From Ignavibacteria bacterium (lineage in GTDB: Bacteria > Bacteroidota > Ignavibacteria > Tepidaquicellales > Tepidaquicellaceae), in contig JADJWZ010000041.1 in the NCBI GenBank assembly GCA_016716125.1, forward strand, positions 124,001 through 188,000: DNA of 64,000 nt. The letters are read 5' to 3'. Below, piece by piece: positions 1-11,015 of the stretch. Made by a program: the position numbers and the translations under genes. The notes beneath the pieces are model-generated. The model did not search any database. It had not been told where the DNA came from and saw only the letters and a program-made list of their open reading frames with translations. The first letter of the stretch is position 1; each line of letters begins with the position of its first letter.

Positions 1-1
1 C

Positions 2-2054
2 GCTGTTTCAAAATTCAAAACTCTTCTTCCCGTAAAAGATACTTCAAAGCTTTATTACTGGAGAACTAATTCTGTAATTAACGGTGACAGCAGCGGCTGG
101 TCTGCAGTTCAGATGTTTAAGTATAATCCGCTTATTTCCATTTCGGATAAAACTATAGATAGCGCATCCGATACTTTGACAACAATTTATAAAATAAGTC
201 CTCAGCAGTTTCAGCCGTATGAACTTACCAATACTTCATATAATACTGAAAACAGTTCAAACGGAATTAAGATAGCTGAATTTACGGGAAAACTTTATGT
301 CCGCTCACTTGGTACAAACGGAGCTGAAGCTTCATATTTCTCTGTAATGAATAAAAGCATTCATATGGATGCCGGCGGAAATTCAGGTATGAATCTTCTT
401 AAGGTTAGAAAAACAGACGGTAAGATCTTGCAGTATAAAAATTTTAAAATGACCTTCCCGACTTCTTCAGATTCAATTTTGAATTTTTTAAATACGTTTG
501 ACACTACACATTATCTTATGGGTCTCAATGCAGCTTATGTCGCGGGTACATTTCTTTTGAATACAAACGTAATAAATAAATTTGCGCAGTTCGGCAGTAC
601 AAAAGTCTCTAATTTCAGGATCGGATTTTTTGACTCATGGAGCTTTATCGGATATCTTGGCGCGCCGCAGTCAGATGTTTCAGAAACTCTGAACAGATAT
701 ATAAGCAGCTGGATAGAATCCGAATCTTCACAGATTAAAAATTCAAATGGACATATGGATATTCTGAATTCAGCATTGGTCCGGCTAATGCATGGCAAAA
801 TTTTTCATGGAATAATATTCTTCTTCCTTCAAACAAAATTTTATTTGATGTCTATGGAGTAAAACCCGACGGAAATTCCGATCTGCTGTTACAAAATATA
901 TCAACAAATTCTAATACAGATCTTTCTGCTGTAAACGCTTATCAGTATCCTGTGTTGAATTTTATGGGAAAATACACAATCGATACTCTCACCGGAAGTA
1001 AGTCGCCGGTTCTTACTTCATTTAAAGTAAATTACCGTAATCCCGCCGAACTTGCAGCGGAGCTTGATGATCTGTGGAAATCGGATTCAACAGCTGTTTC
1101 CGGAAAGGAATTAAAAGTAAGATTTAAAATTTATAATGAAGGTGATATTGATCTCCCGGGATATATTGCGAATGTTTATATGCTGAAAAATTCCGAAAGT
1201 TTATTTCTGAAATCCGATACACTTAATAATTCACTGCTGAAAATAATTCTGTCATTCATGAATCAAAATTCATAATTCCTATTAAGAAATCTTCTGATTA
1301 TATTACATTTTTTTGTTGAAATACTTCCGAAAGGAAATTATACTGAAGCGTTTACATTTAATAATTATGTTTACTTTGATCTTTTAAATGCACCGCTTCT
1401 TCAATGCCGGTATAGAAGTTTTCAGTGACGGAAAGAAAATTCAGGACGGAGATAATGTCAGTCTGAATCCGAGTTAAAAGTTTCTGCTAACACTGATCCG
1501 GATCTGGCTAATTCGGACGCAGTGATAAATCTCAAAGAAATTCTGATAAATGGTGTCAGTGTCAATGACAGAACAGTTGCGGAGAAGAATTCAAGATAAT
1601 AATACTATAGTTAAAAGAGCTGAAAGAAATTTAGTTTTCTAATGAAATGATATTTCATCCGGGATTGATCAAAGGTATAAATACTTTAACAGTAATCTTC
1701 GGAGATCAGAATGGAAATTCTGATACGGCAAGTTTAATCCTGAATGTAAGTGATCTTGTACTCAGTCGGAGAACTTTATAATTATCCTAATCCGATGAAG
1801 ACAGAAACGAATTTCATTTTTGATCTGACAGGTTTTGAAAATCCGGGTAACGGAAAAATTAAAATATACACTGTATCCGGAAAGATGATCAGAGAGATTG
1901 ACATACCGTTGAATTTCGGATTTAATACAATTAGCTGGGACGGAAAGGATAATGACGGAGATCTTATTGCGAACGGAACATATCTCTACAAATTATTTAT
2001 CACCGGCGCTGAGAATCTGGAATCAGAAGTGAAAAACTTGTAATTCTTAAATAA
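2..2054 (+). CDS. C-terminal part of a large secreted protein, frameshifted
   Basis: The frame is open from base 2 with no start codon, so the gene enters from the left edge. It is read in pieces: 2-862, about 790-1275 (YDVYG-type segment after AWQNFSWNNILLPSNKILF) and 1750-2054, with several more breaks between 1240 and 1760. The first part has the YYWRTNSVINGDSSGWS strand and a GTFLLNTN/SWSFIGYLGAP stretch, a pattern I associate with long C25-peptidase-like cell-surface proteins of Ignavibacteria. The end is a FlgD-like Ig domain (YNYPNPMKTETNFIF to GTYLYKLFI), which in these bacteria serves as an export or sorting tail. A last frame change gives EKLVILK and a stop at 2054. The peptidase assignment is inferred, since the catalytic part is outside the window. 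Confidence 0.6.
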
Positions 2055-2056
2055 AG

Positions 2057-2513
2057 TTATTCTCTTCCGACTTTAACAATTTCATCATTTAGTCTGTCAA
2101 AGGAAGTCAATAGTCCTTTCTTTCATTACGATTACATCATATTCCTGCCGGATTATTTCTCCGGGGGGATATTGTTTCCTTTTCAATGACTTTACTGAAT
2201 TAATATTCTCCTCAATTATATTCAGTAAATTTTCCTTTAGTGCTCTTGATTCACTGTATTCTTCTATGGTTTTCATTTTTAAAATGTCTGTATACATCCT
2301 TGACAGATTTCTTTCATAAAAATCCAGATCTTCATATTTTTGAATTCCGTTTGTGTAATCCTTAAGCAATGTTGCGTCATTATTCATTCTGTAGAGAAAT
2401 TCAAACTTTTCTCTCTGCAAACCCTGACTTATCTCATTACATCCTGTAATATTCAGGATAGAGTTTATAATGAAAATCACAGCAAAAAATATTCTGTATT
2501 TAGAAGTTATCAT
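2057..2513 (-). CDS. Putative lipoprotein of unknown function
   Basis: The product begins with a hydrophobic signal (IFFAVIFIINSILN) followed by the lipobox ITGC at about residue 25, so it should be a lipidated envelope protein. The remainder is charged and predicted helical, with no family I recognise. The uninterrupted frame stops at 2097 (ERTIDFL). One base shift there gives DFFDRLNDEIVKVGRE and a stop at 2057, which is a more natural end, so a single-base error is likely. The start lies inside the last 14 bases of tsaD, so the two are probably co-transcribed. Function cannot be inferred. Confidence 0.55.
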
Positions 2514-3518
2514 AATCGAGTCTTGGTTTTGCCAAATAATTTAAAGATTGTAAATTGAATTCACTTTTATCTTTTGTATGAATATACTTTAAATATCCGG
2601 TCAGTCCTATCATTGCGGCATTATCTGATGCATACTCAGATTTTGGAAAATATACCTTGTAACCTGATGCGGTCAGTTTTTCAAATTTTTCCTGCAAGCG
2701 GCTGTTAGCTGATACACCGCCTGATACTGAAATAATTTTCACACCTATGCTTTGAGCTTCTAACGTATTATAAAGGAGATTATCTGTAACAGCTTCCTGA
2801 AATGAAGCTGCAATATCGCTGATAAGTGAATCTGTTTACATTCTCAAAATTGATCTTACGGAGATAATAAAAGAATGATGTTTTAATTCCTGAAAAGGAA
2901 AAATTATATTTACTTTACAATTGTCGGAGGAAAGTTATGGTAGTTCCTGTCACCGGCTTTAGCAAGTCTGTCAATATGATGGCCACCAGGTAACCAAGTC
3001 CGAGGAGTTTTGCTGTTTTGTCAAATGCTTCACCTGCAGCATCATCCAGAGTGTAGCCGATTATTTTATGCCGGAAAAATCTTCTACATGTATAAGCAAC
3101 GATGACCGCCTGAAACAATAAGACCGATAAATGGAAATTCAGGCTTTTGTCCGTTAAGAAAATTTGAATAGAGATGAGCCTGAATATGATTAACTGGTAT
3201 AAAAGGAACATTCAGGGTAAAGGCAAGTGACTTTGCAAAATTCATACCGATTAAGAGCGAACCTATTAAACCAGGTTCACAGGTCGCAGCAATAACATCT
3301 ATATCTTTAAGCTGCTTAGAGGATGAATCCAAAGATTTACTTACTATTGCGGAAATGTTTTTTAAATGTTCACGGGAAGCTAATTCCGGCACAACTCCTC
3401 CGAATTTGTTATGGGAGATCTGCGAGGAAATAATATTCGATAGAACTATATCATTATCAAGGACAGAAGCAGAAGTTTCATCGCAGGATGTTTCCACAGC
3501 AAGTATATTCATCTGCAA
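2500..3518 (-). CDS. tsaD: tRNA N6-threonylcarbamoyladenosine transferase TsaD, frameshifted
   Basis: TsaD is the catalytic subunit that places the threonylcarbamoyl group on A37 of ANN-decoding tRNAs. The N-terminal piece (3084-3518) reads MNILAVETSCDETSASV with the metal-binding HIQAH motif at residues 111-115 and SGGH near 139. The middle piece, within 2915-3211, carries IGYTLDDAAGEAFDKTAKLL. The C-terminal piece (2500-2742) carries SVSGGVSANSRL and YASDNAAMIG. All are standard TsaD blocks in the right order, and total length fits a protein of about 340 residues. At least three frame changes separate them. The gene is essential in most bacteria, so sequencing error is likelier than decay. 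M1 at 3518 and M3 at 3512 are both possible starts. Confidence 0.85.
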
Positions 3519-3607
3519 AAATTAAACATTATTGAGAAAATTGTGTTACCCAAATTATACAATTTCGTTTCTATTGATTTAACATTAATTAAAAACTAAA
3601 TTTAACC

Positions 3608-4884
3608 GTGAATAATAACAGAATAAAAATTTTTTAATACTACTAATTTCATTCCTTTTTAATGCATCAGCGTTTTCTCAGGTAAAATTACTTATACCGA
3701 TGGAAGACTCGCAGACCGATCATTTGAAAGCATACGGAATTGCATACAGACACTTACTCAGTAATAAGGAAGTGGACTGGCTGCTTAATTACAGAGGCGG
3801 TTCGTTTATGTTTGGATATTCTTCAAAGCTTCAGGAAGAATGTAATGCCAAAGGTGTTTCTTATGAACTTCTGGAAGGCACTCAGACTGCGCAGGTATAT
3901 GCTGAGGCTAAAGATGAAAAAAATAACATGGATGTAGTAAGACTTGAGAAAGTCGCCAAGATAGCTGTTTATGTCCCGCCGAACGCTCTTCCCTGGGATG
4001 ACGCAGTTCAGCTTGTGCTTGAATATGCGGAAATTCCCTATGACAAACTCTGGGACGAGGAAGTTCTGACTGATAAACTAAAAGGTTATGACTGGCTGCA
4101 TCTGCATCATGAGGATTTTACAGGACAGTTCGGAAAGTTTTTCGCTACATACGGATCTGCTCCGCGGTATTTGAATCAGCAAAAGATCAATGAAGACATG
4201 GCTGCAAAGCTCGGGTATGATAAAGTATCAAAATTAAAGCTTGCAGTAGTTAAGAAACTGAAGGAATATATTGCAAACGGCGGTTTTCTGTTTACAATGT
4301 GTTCGGCGACAGATACTTATGATTTAGCTCTTGCCGCACAATATACGGATATCTGCGAATCTATATATGACGGTGATCCGGCTGATCCTCAGGCAAACAG
4401 TAAACTTGATTATTCTGAATGTCTGGCATTTGAAAATTTTACAGTGGATATGAATCCGCTGATGTATGAATACTCCAATATAGACGTGACAAACCAGCTT
4501 CTTTCAATGGGGCAGTATAATGACAATTTTACGCTGGTAGATTTTTCAGCAAAGTATGATCCGGTACCGTCAATGCTGACGCAGTGTCATACTTCGGTTA
4601 TAAACGGATTTCTCGGACAGACCACCGGCTTTCAGAAAAGTCTTCTGAAGAAAAATGTAACAGTGCTTGCGATGAAAGACGGGACTGACTATGTAAGATA
4701 CATTCACGGAAATTACGGAAAGGGGACGTTTACTTTTTACGGGGGACATGATCCGGAAGATTATCAGCACGCAGTGGGAGATCCGAAAACTGAACTTGAA
4801 AATTTCAAACACTCTCCGGGATACAGACTTATTCTTAATAATGTTCTTTTCCCTGCCGCAAAGAAGAAAAAATTAAAAACATAA
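3608..4884 (+). CDS. Exported Bacteroidota family protein of unknown function (often mislabelled asparagine synthetase B)
   Basis: The uninterrupted frame runs 3700-4884 from ATG, but the sequence upstream encodes a signal peptide if one T is restored to the six-T run near 3629. A GTG at 3608 then gives a 25-residue leader ending NASAFSQ, followed by VKLLIPMEDSQTDHLKAYG. The mature protein contains VDWLLNYRGGSFMF, YDWLHLHHEDFTGQ, FLFTMCSATDTYD, FTFYGGHDPEDYQH and a basic end PAAKKKKLKT. I recognise this as a conserved Bacteroidota family that databases often call asparagine synthetase B. I see no asparagine synthetase motifs, only a fold reminiscent of class I glutamine amidotransferases. It probably acts outside the cytoplasm, on an unknown substrate. 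Confidence 0.75.
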
Positions 4885-4893
4885 ATCTTTAAA

Positions 4894-5819
4894 TTGCAAA
4901 GAGGGAAAATTTTTTCAAAAGTAATTCATTGCATTCTCTTTTTTCAAATTACAGTTGTTTTATTTTCCTGCGCCAAACCTTCCGGAAATATTCAAAGTAA
5001 GTTTTCAGTAAAAGATGATACAGGGCTTGAAGTAAATTTTGATTCCCATCCTAAAAGAATAATCTCACTCGGACCGAACATTACGGAGACAATTTATGAA
5101 TTAGGCGCGGACTCTGTATTAGTAGGTGTTACGGAATACTGTGACTATCCTCCGCAGGCAAAACCAAAACTAACACCGGAAGTTATCTTAGTCCTGATTA
5201 TGAAATTATTTCATCTCTCAAACCTGATCTGATAATAATAAATGTTGAGTCGTCTAATAATCCGACTTATCAGTCTTTAATGAATATGGGATTCAGGTTA
5301 TTTCTTAGTCATGCCAGGGATTTAACAGGAATAAATAAAATGATCAGTGATATCGGAAAAATCACGGGAGTAAATGAAAGAGCTGATCTTTTGATCAAAA
5401 AAATCTCATCAGAACTTCCGGATGTTACAAAGCCCGATTCATTATCCGAAACTGCTCTTATAATAATTGCCGTTAATCCTCTGATGACTACAAATGATAA
5501 AACTTTTATTAATGAAATTTCGGAGCTGGCGGGTTTTAGAAATATTTATGCCGGCGAAGTGCAGGAATATCCTGTAATAAATTACGAAGATGTAGTGAAC
5601 AGGAACCCTGATGTGATCATATTCCCGACAGATACTCTTAATACCGGTAAAAATTCTGAATATGAAACTGAGATCAGAGAAAGAATGCATAATTCAGGCG
5701 CAGTTAAAAATGGCAACATTATTTTTATTGATGAGGATATTATGTTCAGACCGGGACCGAGAATTACAGATGCTGTGAAGACTTTGAGAAATAAATACAT
5801 TCGAAAAGAATTAAAATAA
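4894..5819 (+). CDS. Helical-backbone metal/cobalamin-binding lipoprotein (BtuF/FecB-like), frameshifted
   Basis: This is a substrate-binding protein of the ABC transporter class that binds vitamin B12, haem or iron chelates. A TTG start at 4894 gives a signal peptide with lipobox VLFSC. The blocks HPKRIISLGPNITETIYELG and VGVTEYCDYPP match the N-lobe of the family. The frame breaks near 5183: adding one G to CCGG gives GSYLSPDYEIISSLKPDLII, the expected next block, and continues in frame through 5280-5819 (NPDVIIFPTDT, GPRITDAVKTL). No permease or ATPase gene is adjacent, so the ligand is unknown. It starts 9 bases after the preceding gene. Confidence 0.75.
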
Positions 5820-5922
5820 AATTTACTGCATAATTTTTAGAAACAGTACTAACCTCAATTTACACTTAAACCTCTGCATTCAAATCGTTATATTCACAAA
5901 CAATTAAAAATAATCATACATT

Positions 5923-7595
5923 TTGGCAGACAATAAAATAATTTTTTCAATGGTGGGAGTCAGCAAGACTTATCCTCCGCAGAAACAGGTTTTAAAAAAT
6001 ATTTACCTCTCATTTTTTTACGGAGCAAAGATCGGCATAATCGGATTAAACGGTTCAGGTAAATCCACGCTGTTAAAAATTATTGCCGGATTAGAAGATA
6101 AGTTTGAAGGCGAAGTTCATTTTACAAAAGATTACAGCATAGGATTATTGTCACAGGATCCGGAGATTGATGAAACAAAGACTGTAAAAGAGATTGTACA
6201 GGAAGGTGTTCAGGAAGTCGTAGATATATTAAAAGAATATGATGAAGTGAATAATAAATTTGCAGAGCCGATGGATGATGATGAAATGAATAAACTTATA
6301 GAAAGACAGGGAGAACTTACGGAAAAGATCGAGCATATGAACGGATGGGAACTTGATGCTAAACTCGAAAGAGCTATGGATGCATTGAGAACTCCCGACG
6401 GCGATACTCCTGTAAAAAATCTTTCTGGAGGCGAAAGAAGAAGAGTAGCGCTTTGCAGACTTCTTCTGAAAGAACCGGATATACTTTTGCTTGATGAACC
6501 GACAAACCATCTTGATGCAGAATCCATAGACTGGCTTGAGCAGCATTTACAGCAATACAAAGGAACTGTCATAGCAATTACTCACGACAGGTATTTTCTC
6601 GATAATGTAGCAGGCTGGATACTTGAGCTGGACAGGGGAGAGGGAATTCCATGGGAAGGAAATTACTCTTCCTGGCTTGATCAGAAAACGAAACGACTTG
6701 AAATGGAAGAGAAGCAGGAAAGCAAAAGACGTAAAACATTGCTGCATGAACTCGAATGGGTGAGAATGTCCCCGAAGGCGAGACAGGCGAAATCTAAAGC
6801 GAGACTTCAGGCTTATGATAGAATGCTGAATGAAGATTCAAAAAGAAAAGAAGAGCAGCTTGAAATATTTATTCCAAACGGACCAAGACTTGGTAATAAA
6901 GTAATAGAGCTGTAAATGTCAGCAAGTCTTTCGGTGATAAACTATTATATGAAAATCTGAATTTTTCTCTTCCCCCTGCCGGAATAGTCGGAATTATCGG
7001 AGCTAACGGAACGGGTAAGACGACTCTTTTCAGACTTATACTCGGGACGGAAAAGCCGGACAACGGAAATTTTGAAGTAGGGGAGACAGTAAGTATTGGT
7101 TATGTGGATCAGGCACATGCGGAAATCGATCCCGAAAAGACCGTATGGGAAGTTATCTCGGAAGAAAATGAATTTATAGAAATTGAAGGAAAGCAGTACA
7201 ACTCAAGAGCTTATGTTGCAAGATTTAATTTTAACGGAGCTGATCAGGGAAAGAAAGTAAATATGCTTTCCGGAGGTGAGAGGAACAGATTACATCTGGC
7301 GCTAACATTAAAATCCGAAGCTAACGTTTTGCTTCTTGACGAACCAACCAATGATATTGATGTAAATACTCTGAGAGCTCTTGAAGAAGGTCTTGAAAAC
7401 TTTGCAGGATGCGCAGTCATTATATCTCACGACAGATGGTTTCTGGACAGAGTCGCCACTCATATACTTTCATTCGAAGGTGATTCAACTGTAGAATATT
7501 TTGAAGGCGGGTATTCGGATTATGAAGAATTTAAAAAGAAGAAGTACGGTTATGTCGAACCGAAACGCGTAAGGTATAAAAAACTGGTTCAGTAA
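5923..7595 (+). CDS. ettA: ABC-F translational throttle EttA, frameshifted
   Basis: EttA is a cytoplasmic ABC-F ATPase that binds the ribosomal E site and gates elongation by energy state. Both ATPase domains are present: Walker A GLNGSGKST (residues 41-49), signature LSGGERRRVALCRLLL (from 167) and LLLDEPTNHLD in the first; GANGTGKTT (near 7000-7026), LSGGERNRLHLAL and LLLDEPTNDID in the second. The opening VSKTYPPQKQVLKNIYLSFF is diagnostic for EttA among ABC-F proteins. The frame breaks at about 6908, where restoring one G gives VIEAVNVSKSFGDKLL and joins the halves. Start is TTG without a Shine-Dalgarno sequence. Total length of about 557 residues fits the family. Confidence 0.9.
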
Positions 7596-7719
7596 TTTTT
7601 TTCTTTGGCATTTTGATACATCGGGAAAGGTGGGTCGGATTTTTTTTTGTTTTGAAATGTTACGGAAATTTTTTAAAAATTTTATTTAATATATTAACCG
7701 GAATTACATCATAAGTACA

Positions 7720-8745
7720 ATTCACACATATAATCTTTCAGAAAGTATTAAGAAGATAGGGATATTTGTCATTCCTCTTATTCTGGTAATTGTATTATTA
7801 TTTTACTCATTCAAGGAATCTCAGATATATTCTGAATCTTACGGCGTCAGATCTGAAGTTTTAAAAAGTAATAATGATGAAGTTGTATCTCCGTCATCAC
7901 AGAAGAAAGTAAAAATTGAAGAGCTTGATAATATTTTCTCAAGAAGATCTTTCAACAATAACATTTATGTTGAAAGTATGCTCAAAGACTGGAATACACT
8001 TTTTGATTTGTTTGCATCCAATGCAAATTTCAAACAGCAGGCAAAAAATCTAAATATAAAGGACCTGGAGCGGATAACGGAAAAAGTTCAGTTTGTAAGC
8101 AAAGAATTCAAACTCGGTAACGTTGAAAATCTGGTGAAGGAGCTTGGAGATATAATTACAAGAGAAAGTAATTTTTACAAACTCGACTGGCGGATCGTAC
8201 TTGCGATCATAAGGCAGGAGTCATATTTCAATGCTAATGCCCGCTCGCATGCAGGAGCGTTTGGATTAATGCAGATAATGCCGAGGACCGGACAAGGACT
8301 TCAGAACGAATTAAAACTTGAGGAAACTCAGACACCTGTAAATAATCTTATTGCCGGTATCTATTATTATGCATCTCTTGTGTCACAGTTCAGAGAATTC
8401 GGTGAAGAGAAATATAAATTCGCGCTTGCAGCATACAATGCAGGACTTGGAAGGGTAATAGACGCTATGACAATTACAGCACATTTTGAAAAGGATTACA
8501 GACAATGGGACAATGTGAAAGAAGCATATCCGTTTCTCGCTTCGAAGGAAGATTCAGTCCATGCGCTTGTATGGCCGGAATCCAAAAGACCGCCGTACGG
8601 AACACTTGATAACTGGAAAGAGCCATACAATTATGTCAACAGCATAATGTTCTATTATGAGTCTTACAAGAAAATGTATGAAAGCAATCTTGAAGAACCT
8701 AAGAAAACCGAAACTCCTAAAAAAACTAATAAAAAGAAAAAATAA
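7720..8745 (+). CDS. Membrane-anchored lytic transglycosylase (SLT family)
   Basis: This enzyme cleaves peptidoglycan between MurNAc and GlcNAc. The SLT domain shows the catalytic glutamate in RQESYFNANARSHAGAFGLM (Glu codon at 8218), QIMPRTGQ, and the AAYNAGLGRV block. The first ATG in frame is at 7978, but the frame is open back to 7690 and encodes a single membrane anchor (IGIFVIPLILVIVLLFYSF), so translation must start upstream. No ATG, GTG or TTG lies in that stretch. I place the start at the ATT at 7720, although a lost base is equally possible. The tail is lysine-rich. Its stop codon overlaps the next gene by one base. Confidence 0.85.
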   Translation: MHTYNLSESIKKIGIFVIPLILVIVLLFYSFKESQIYSESYGVRSEVLKSNNDEVVSPSSQKKVKIEELDNIFSRRSFNNNIYVESMLKDWNTLFDLFASNANFKQQAKNLNIKDLERITEKVQFVSKEFKLGNVENLVKELGDIITRESNFYKLDWRIVLAIIRQESYFNANARSHAGAFGLMQIMPRTGQGLQNELKLEETQTPVNNLIAGIYYYASLVSQFREFGEEKYKFALAAYNAGLGRVIDAMTITAHFEKDYRQWDNVKEAYPFLASKEDSVHALVWPESKRPPYGTLDNWKEPYNYVNSIMFYYESYKKMYESNLEEPKKTETPKKTNKKKK

Positions 8746-9931
8746 TGAACAGCAGCATTGCAGAATCCGTCTCACTTCTGGAAGATATTCAAACTATTGA
8801 AGATGCGAGAAATCTTTTCCCTGTTATGAAATCATGCATTTATCTTGACTCCGCTCATTACTCTCAGTATTCTCTTGAGACAAGAAGAAGGCTGATCGAC
8901 TTTATAGATGAGTTTACTTTTACAAACAAAAATCTGAGTCTTGTTAATATGCGGCTTGCTGATCAGCTGAAAACATTAAGCGCTCAGATAATAAATGCGG
9001 GTAAACACGAAATTATTATTACAGGCAGCACTACACACGGACTGAATATATTTGCAAACGGGATAAGACTTGAGCGGGGAGATAAAGTCGCTTATGCCGA
9101 TTCGGAATTTCCTGCAGTTGTATATCCATGGATGAATCAGTATAAACTAAGAGGCATTGAAAATGTCATGATACCTTCAGAAAGAGGTAAGATAAAAACT
9201 GAGGATATAGAAAAAGTAATTAAGAAAAATAAAATAAAAGTACTGACAATAAGTTCAGTTGAGTTTCTCGGTTTCAGAAATGATTTAAATGAAATCGGAA
9301 ATATCTGCAGGGAAAATGGCTGTTACTTTGTAGTTGATGCAATTCAGGGAATTGGAGTTTGTCCGGTGGATGTAAAAGAATCCGGAATTGATTTTATTTC
9401 CGCAGGGTCTCAGAAATGGATGATGGCACCTGCCGGAGTCGGTTTTGCATATATATCTGACAGAATAAGGGAGTAATGTGGATCCGACATATGTTGCAAC
9501 TTCCAGTATCGAATATGATTTCAAGAATTTTCTTGATTACAAACTTAATTTTAAGAAAGACGGAAATGCATTTGAAAATTCGACTCCAAATACTCTTGGA
9601 ATGATCGGATTAATATCTTCACTTGAATTATTTCTAAAACTCGGAGTGAAGAATATCTTTGATCATATACAGACACTTCAAAATATTTTCATCGATGAAA
9701 TTAAAGATACTGATTTTAAAGTTGAATCAGATTTGAATCCTGATCACAGGTCAAACATACTTTTTATTCTCTCATAAAGATATTGATAGAAATGAAGAAG
9801 TACAAAAATATCTGGAGAAGTGTAATATTTATATTGCGCTTCGTGAAGGTTACCTGAGATTATCAGCGCATTTATTTAATAATTCAGAAGATATAAAATC
9901 TATTTCATCAGCATTGAAGGAGTTTAAGTAA
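8745..9931 (+). CDS. Class V aminotransferase (PLP-dependent), frameshifted
   Basis: The protein resembles cysteine desulfurase/isopenicillin N epimerase-type fold-I enzymes. It shows FPVMKSCIYLDSAHYSQ near the start, the ITGSTTHGLNIFANG cofactor-phosphate region, VVDAIQGIGVCPVD with the PLP-ring aspartate, and the PLP-binding lysine in SAGSQKWMMAPAG. There are two breaks: near 9475, after ISDRIRE, and near 9765, where the frame SHKDIDRNEEVQKYL continues to a stop at 9931. Each C-terminal piece fits the small domain of the fold. Its ATG overlaps the stop of the transglycosylase gene, implying translational coupling. The substrate is not determined. Confidence 0.8.
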
Positions 9932-10260
9932 ATTCTAACAGCAGTATTCCTGTTCATATGGATTCAATTTGTTTATAAAATCTGTCTGCTGCAATTCCTT
10001 TCATCTAAACTTATCTAAATATTTTCCCGAAAAAAAATTATTAATGAAATTATTTAATGCGAAAAAACATTTTACTGACATTGTAAATTTTTTTAGAGCT
10101 ATTATAATTAATTCAGTGAAATTTCTGACTGCAAATTATTATTTATTTGAAAAGAGCTTCGTGAAATTCAAAAATAAATTGACTATGCACAATAATATTC
10201 ATAATTTGTCTAATCCCAAAATACAAGGAGGTTGTCTTCCACGATCATGATAATAAAAAT
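9932..10260 (+). other. Non-coding AT-rich spacer
   Basis: This stretch lies between the aminotransferase and HNH genes. It is very AT-rich. The open frame at 9969-10250 has biased Phe/Asn/Lys composition and no domain, so I do not call it a gene. AAGGAGG at 10225-10231 looks like a strong ribosome binding site, but the only nearby ATG (10247) opens a frame of 13 codons. It may have served the HNH gene before a base was lost or miscalled. Confidence 0.5.
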
Positions 10261-10782
10261 ATTTTTCACCGCCGGTACAATAATTTAAACGGTAAAGTTC
10301 TGGTTCTTAATCAGAATTACGAACCATTAACAATTTGTAATGTTCGCAGAGCAATAATACTGATTTATTTAGGCAAGGCGGAATCAATTTACTGCTTAGC
10401 GGAAAAAAAGATTTTAAGTGTTAACAGAAGCTTTGAATATCCGAGTATTGTCAGGCTTGTTTTTTTTGTCAGAGTACCATTTAAAAAAATAATTCTTTCG
10501 CGAAAAAATATTCTGAGAAGGGATAATCACAGATGTCAGTACTGCGGTGTTACATCAAATCTGACAGTCGATCATGTAATGCCGAAATCAAGAGGAGGCG
10601 AGGACAGTTGGGAAAATCTTACGACCGCGTGTATAAAATGCAATAATAAAAAAGGAAACAGAACTCCTGAAGAAGCTAAATTTGAATTAATGAATATTCC
10701 TAAAAGACCTTCTCACATAACTTTTATTAAAAACTTTGCAGGCAGGATTGATGACGGCTGGAAGCCATATTTATATATGTAA
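10261..10782 (+). CDS. HNH endonuclease family protein
   Basis: The frame encodes NGKVLVLNQNYEPLTICNV, then RRAIILIYLGKAES, and a C-terminal HNH core: CQYCG, LTVDHVMPKSRGG, ENLTTACIKCNNKKGN. The two CxxC pairs and the DH plus N residues form the usual zinc-stabilised beta-beta-alpha-metal nuclease site. This is the small stand-alone HNH protein common in Bacteroidota and Cyanobacteria, with unknown physiological role. The frame is open well upstream of 10261 but contains no ATG, GTG or TTG before the conserved LVLNQNYEP block, so the start is unresolved. 10261 is an ATT chosen as an approximate limit. The first in-frame ATG (10579) would cut off half the protein. Confidence 0.75.
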   Translation: MFHRRYNNLNGKVLVLNQNYEPLTICNVRRAIILIYLGKAESIYCLAEKKILSVNRSFEYPSIVRLVFFVRVPFKKIILSRKNILRRDNHRCQYCGVTSNLTVDHVMPKSRGGEDSWENLTTACIKCNNKKGNRTPEEAKFELMNIPKRPSHITFIKNFAGRIDDGWKPYLYM

Positions 10783-11015
10783 GCAAAGATCGTTTATTAT
10801 AAACATATTTGAATCAGTTACGGAACGACTGATGATTAATTTTCAAAAATTTTAAAACTTTAAATTCTTTTACCTAATATTTTTTATAAAATATTGGGGG
10901 ATAAAAATTATACTATACAAAAATGATTTTTTGAATTTTTTATAATTTTAGCTGTTCCGTTTATACTTTAAAATTCTAATCTGCAAATAAATCTAAAATA
11001 CCAAATTAATTTTAT

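Noticed and set aside
9969..10250. 93-residue open frame
   Set aside because: Low-complexity Phe/Asn/Lys composition, no domain, and it lies in an otherwise non-coding AT-rich spacer.
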